A stretch of DNA of 13,240 bases from JALORV01 sp035255845 (GTDB lineage Bacteria; Pseudomonadota; Gammaproteobacteria; Burkholderiales; Burkholderiaceae_F), in assembly GCA_035255845.1 (NCBI GenBank), contig DATEZE010000195.1, positions 1 through 13,240 of the forward strand, in the 5' to 3' direction. The notes under the pieces are model-generated. The model was not told the DNA's origin and made no database searches. It worked only from the letters and a program-made list of their open reading frames with translations. Position numbers and translations under genes: made by a program. This document shows, piece after piece, positions 11,447 to 13,240 of this stretch. How positions within the stretch are numbered: the first letter of the stretch is position 1; every line of letters begins with the position of its first letter.

Positions 11447-13240
11447 TCAGTCGAAAGCTAGCGAATACACGAGATCCAGGGCGTTGGTGCTGCCGGCGCG
11501 CGCAATCACTGACAGCTGACGGGTCAGCCGGTAATGCAATGCGACGAAATACTCCGCACCGCTCAGAGCCTGCTCGAACGACAGGTAAAGATCGTCGTTG
11601 ATGCGCTTGCCAACGGCGACGAAGTCGGCAGCGGCCGAGTTCGACGATGACACGCCACTGCTGCGTAGCCGTCCAGCGACGGTTTCGCGCGGCAGCAGCG
11701 ACGCGCTGCTCTGGCCCGGCTGCAGCGTGATCTGATCGACGCCGAGACTGCGCATCAGGCTCGATGACGCACTGTCGACCTGGCCCGCGAACAGCGCCGA
11801 AGCGGCCGCCGACAGCAATGCGCGATCGTTGCCGTCGTTCGCCCCGGGCGGACGGCCAAGCACGAGCCAGTTCAGCTTCTCGGTATCGGACATCGATGGG
11901 TCGGAGTACAGCCGCACGATCGGCCGCTGCGCCGTGCCACTCAGCGCGACCCCGACTTCAACCGGGAGTCCCGCGCGTACCGCGAGCACATTGAGCGCGG
12001 GGTTCTCGACCGGTCCCTGGAACGTGACGATGCCGCGCTGGATCTGCAGACGCTGCCCATAGCCGGCGTAGACGCCGTCAACGGTGCGCACGCTGCCCTC
12101 ACCGCGCAGTTGCGATGGCCGGCCGCTGACGTTGACGGCGCCGGCGAGCCGAGCCTCCAGCCCGGCGCCCTCGATGTAGAAGCGCGGGCCGAGATCAGCT
12201 TGCACGTCGAGCGTCACGTCGACGGGCGCTCGCTCGCTCGGCTTCGCCTGCTCGCCAGGACGCTTGACGACGACGTCGCTCGCCAGCGCGCGGCCGCCGC
12301 GCAGCGCGTTGAAGTTGATGTAAGCGCCGTCGACAGCCAGTTTTGCGTAAAGGTCCGCGCGATCAGGTGTGAGCGTGATGCCTGCGTCGCCGGAGACGAC
12401 CATCCACCGGTCAGCCCGTTGCAGGATCGGCAACTGGCTCGCCTTCAGTCCGATGCTGCCCGTCAGCGTGCGCAGCGCGATGCGGCCGACCGCCTTGACA
12501 TCGAAAGGCCGATCCGAGATCAGACCTTCGAGTGCACGCCGATCGCCGGGCGCCACGCGTGGCGTTCCGGCGAATGTGAGCTCGTTGATCACGATCACGC
12601 CATCGTCGAGTACCGCATCTAACCTGCCGTTCTCTAGGCGCACGGCCTGGTCGACCCAGGCCAGGCGCAGTGCCTCACCGAGCATCGTGCCGGTCGAAGT
12701 CGGATCGGCCGGTGTGCCGGCGATCGTCGCTTGGACCGAGGCGTTGCCGGAAAACTGCACGCTGTCGCCGATCAAAGGCCCGATCCATGAAAGATCCGGC
12801 AAGCTTGCATTCACAACGATCTGGAAGGGACGATCCTGTGCCAGTACACGACCGCCCGAAAACGCCGGATCGATGAATGCATCGATCGCCGCATCGATGC
12901 TGCCGAGCGCGCGGCCGCGTATATAGACGTTGCCGGTCACGCGGTTCGAAACGACGCTGAGTGCGGCGCCGACGTCGCTGATGCCGATCGGGTTGAGCGC
13001 GTCGATCCCGCTGTAAAGATCGCCCCCGGTGCGCTCGATCACGGCAATGCCAGTGACGCTGTCGCGCAGGCCGAGATCCCAGCGACCCGCAAGCGTCAGC
13101 GGTACGCGGTCGCCAGCGCCGGTGCGCACGACGCGGCGCGGTGCGCGCGCCTGCGCGTCGAGCGCCTGCGGATGCAGGCCATCGAAGCGGCCCGTCGTGT
13201 GCCACAGTCCCTCGGCGCGGTCGAGCTCGAATTCGCTGAA
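11447..13240 (-). CDS. tamB: TamB-like translocation and assembly module protein, C-terminal part (5' end outside window)
   Basis: An inner-membrane anchored, periplasm-spanning beta-rich protein that works with TamA or BamA in outer-membrane protein and lipid assembly. The frame is open to the window edge at 13240, so 597 C-terminal residues are visible and the N-terminus is missing. TamB proteins are usually over 1,000 residues, so perhaps half is absent. The visible part has the repetitive amphipathic beta pattern of the family and ends with the diagnostic C-terminal DUF490 (PF04357) region: GIVTFQGPVENPALNVLAVR, DTEKLNWLVLGRPP, LLSAAASALF, DQITLQPG, VGKRINDDLYLSFEQAL, and the final strand LDLVYSLAFD with a terminal aromatic-x-x-x-F/D-type outer-membrane-like ending. 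It converges on crcB with a 28-base gap. tamA would be expected upstream, beyond this window. Confidence 0.9.
   Translation of the reverse strand, partial: FSEFELDRAEGLWHTTGRFDGLHPQALDAQARAPRRVVRTGAGDRVPLTLAGRWDLGLRDSVTGIAVIERTGGDLYSGIDALNPIGISDVGAALSVVSNRVTGNVYIRGRALGSIDAAIDAFIDPAFSGGRVLAQDRPFQIVVNASLPDLSWIGPLIGDSVQFSGNASVQATIAGTPADPTSTGTMLGEALRLAWVDQAVRLENGRLDAVLDDGVIVINELTFAGTPRVAPGDRRALEGLISDRPFDVKAVGRIALRTLTGSIGLKASQLPILQRADRWMVVSGDAGITLTPDRADLYAKLAVDGAYINFNALRGGRALASDVVVKRPGEQAKPSERAPVDVTLDVQADLGPRFYIEGAGLEARLAGAVNVSGRPSQLRGEGSVRTVDGVYAGYGQRLQIQRGIVTFQGPVENPALNVLAVRAGLPVEVGVALSGTAQRPIVRLYSDPSMSDTEKLNWLVLGRPPGANDGNDRALLSAAASALFAGQVDSASSSLMRSLGVDQITLQPGQSSASLLPRETVAGRLRSSGVSSSNSAAADFVAVGKRINDDLYLSFEQALSGAEYFVALHYRLTRQLSVIARAGSTNALDLVYSLAFD

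Noticed and set aside
1..13240. Defence island, prophage, CRISPR or toxin-antitoxin system
   Set aside because: Every clear coding region is a conserved housekeeping family. No spaced direct repeats, integrase, transposase or toxin-like small gene pair is visible.

Overview
This window is a GC-rich chromosomal segment that looks like a betaproteobacterium. The block alaC-hom-thrC-moeA-moaD-moaE, with monofunctional homoserine dehydrogenase and threonine synthase, and the neighbouring PhoH / Bcp / Mth938-like group, are arrangements I associate with Burkholderiales and relatives. This lineage call is inference from gene order and protein similarity recalled from memory; no rRNA or other marker is present. 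Nearly all genes are housekeeping. I see no phage, defence system, CRISPR array, tRNA or complete insertion sequence.

Layout: (1) Positions 1-1886, + strand: the C-terminal half of the replicative helicase DnaB, a PhoU-like DUF47 protein overlapping it by 4 bases, and a small DUF456 membrane protein. (2) Positions 1886-2284: about 400 bp without a gene, packed with hairpins and filling the whole gap between two convergent genes. Its two outer ~120 bp arms are inverted copies of each other, and its centre carries two REP-like palindromes. (3) Positions 2286-4782, - strand: an apparent operon read Mth938-like protein (TTG start), Bcp peroxiredoxin, PIN-PhoH ATPase. (4) Positions 4783-4951: a divergent regulatory region with a 29 bp near-perfect inverted repeat and overlapping promoter-like elements. 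(5) Positions 4952-11418, + strand: alaC, hom, thrC, a possible 43-codon ORF, moeA, moaD, moaE, crcB. Most junctions from hom onward overlap by one to four bases or are nearly contiguous, suggesting one translationally coupled operon. (6) Positions 11447-13240, - strand: the C-terminal part of a TamB-like outer-membrane biogenesis protein, convergent with crcB.

How the genes work together: AlaC interconverts alanine and pyruvate with glutamate and 2-oxoglutarate. Hom and ThrC carry aspartate semialdehyde carbon to threonine (with O-homoserine phosphorylation encoded elsewhere). MoaD and MoaE form molybdopterin synthase, and MoeA inserts molybdate. CrcB exports fluoride. Bcp detoxifies peroxides.

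The most interesting non-coding structure is the composite inverted repeat at 1886-2284. In it, corresponding hairpins have different stem sequences but keep their pairing and their flanking sequence. Second is the operator-like or 5'-UTR hairpin at 4800-4828.
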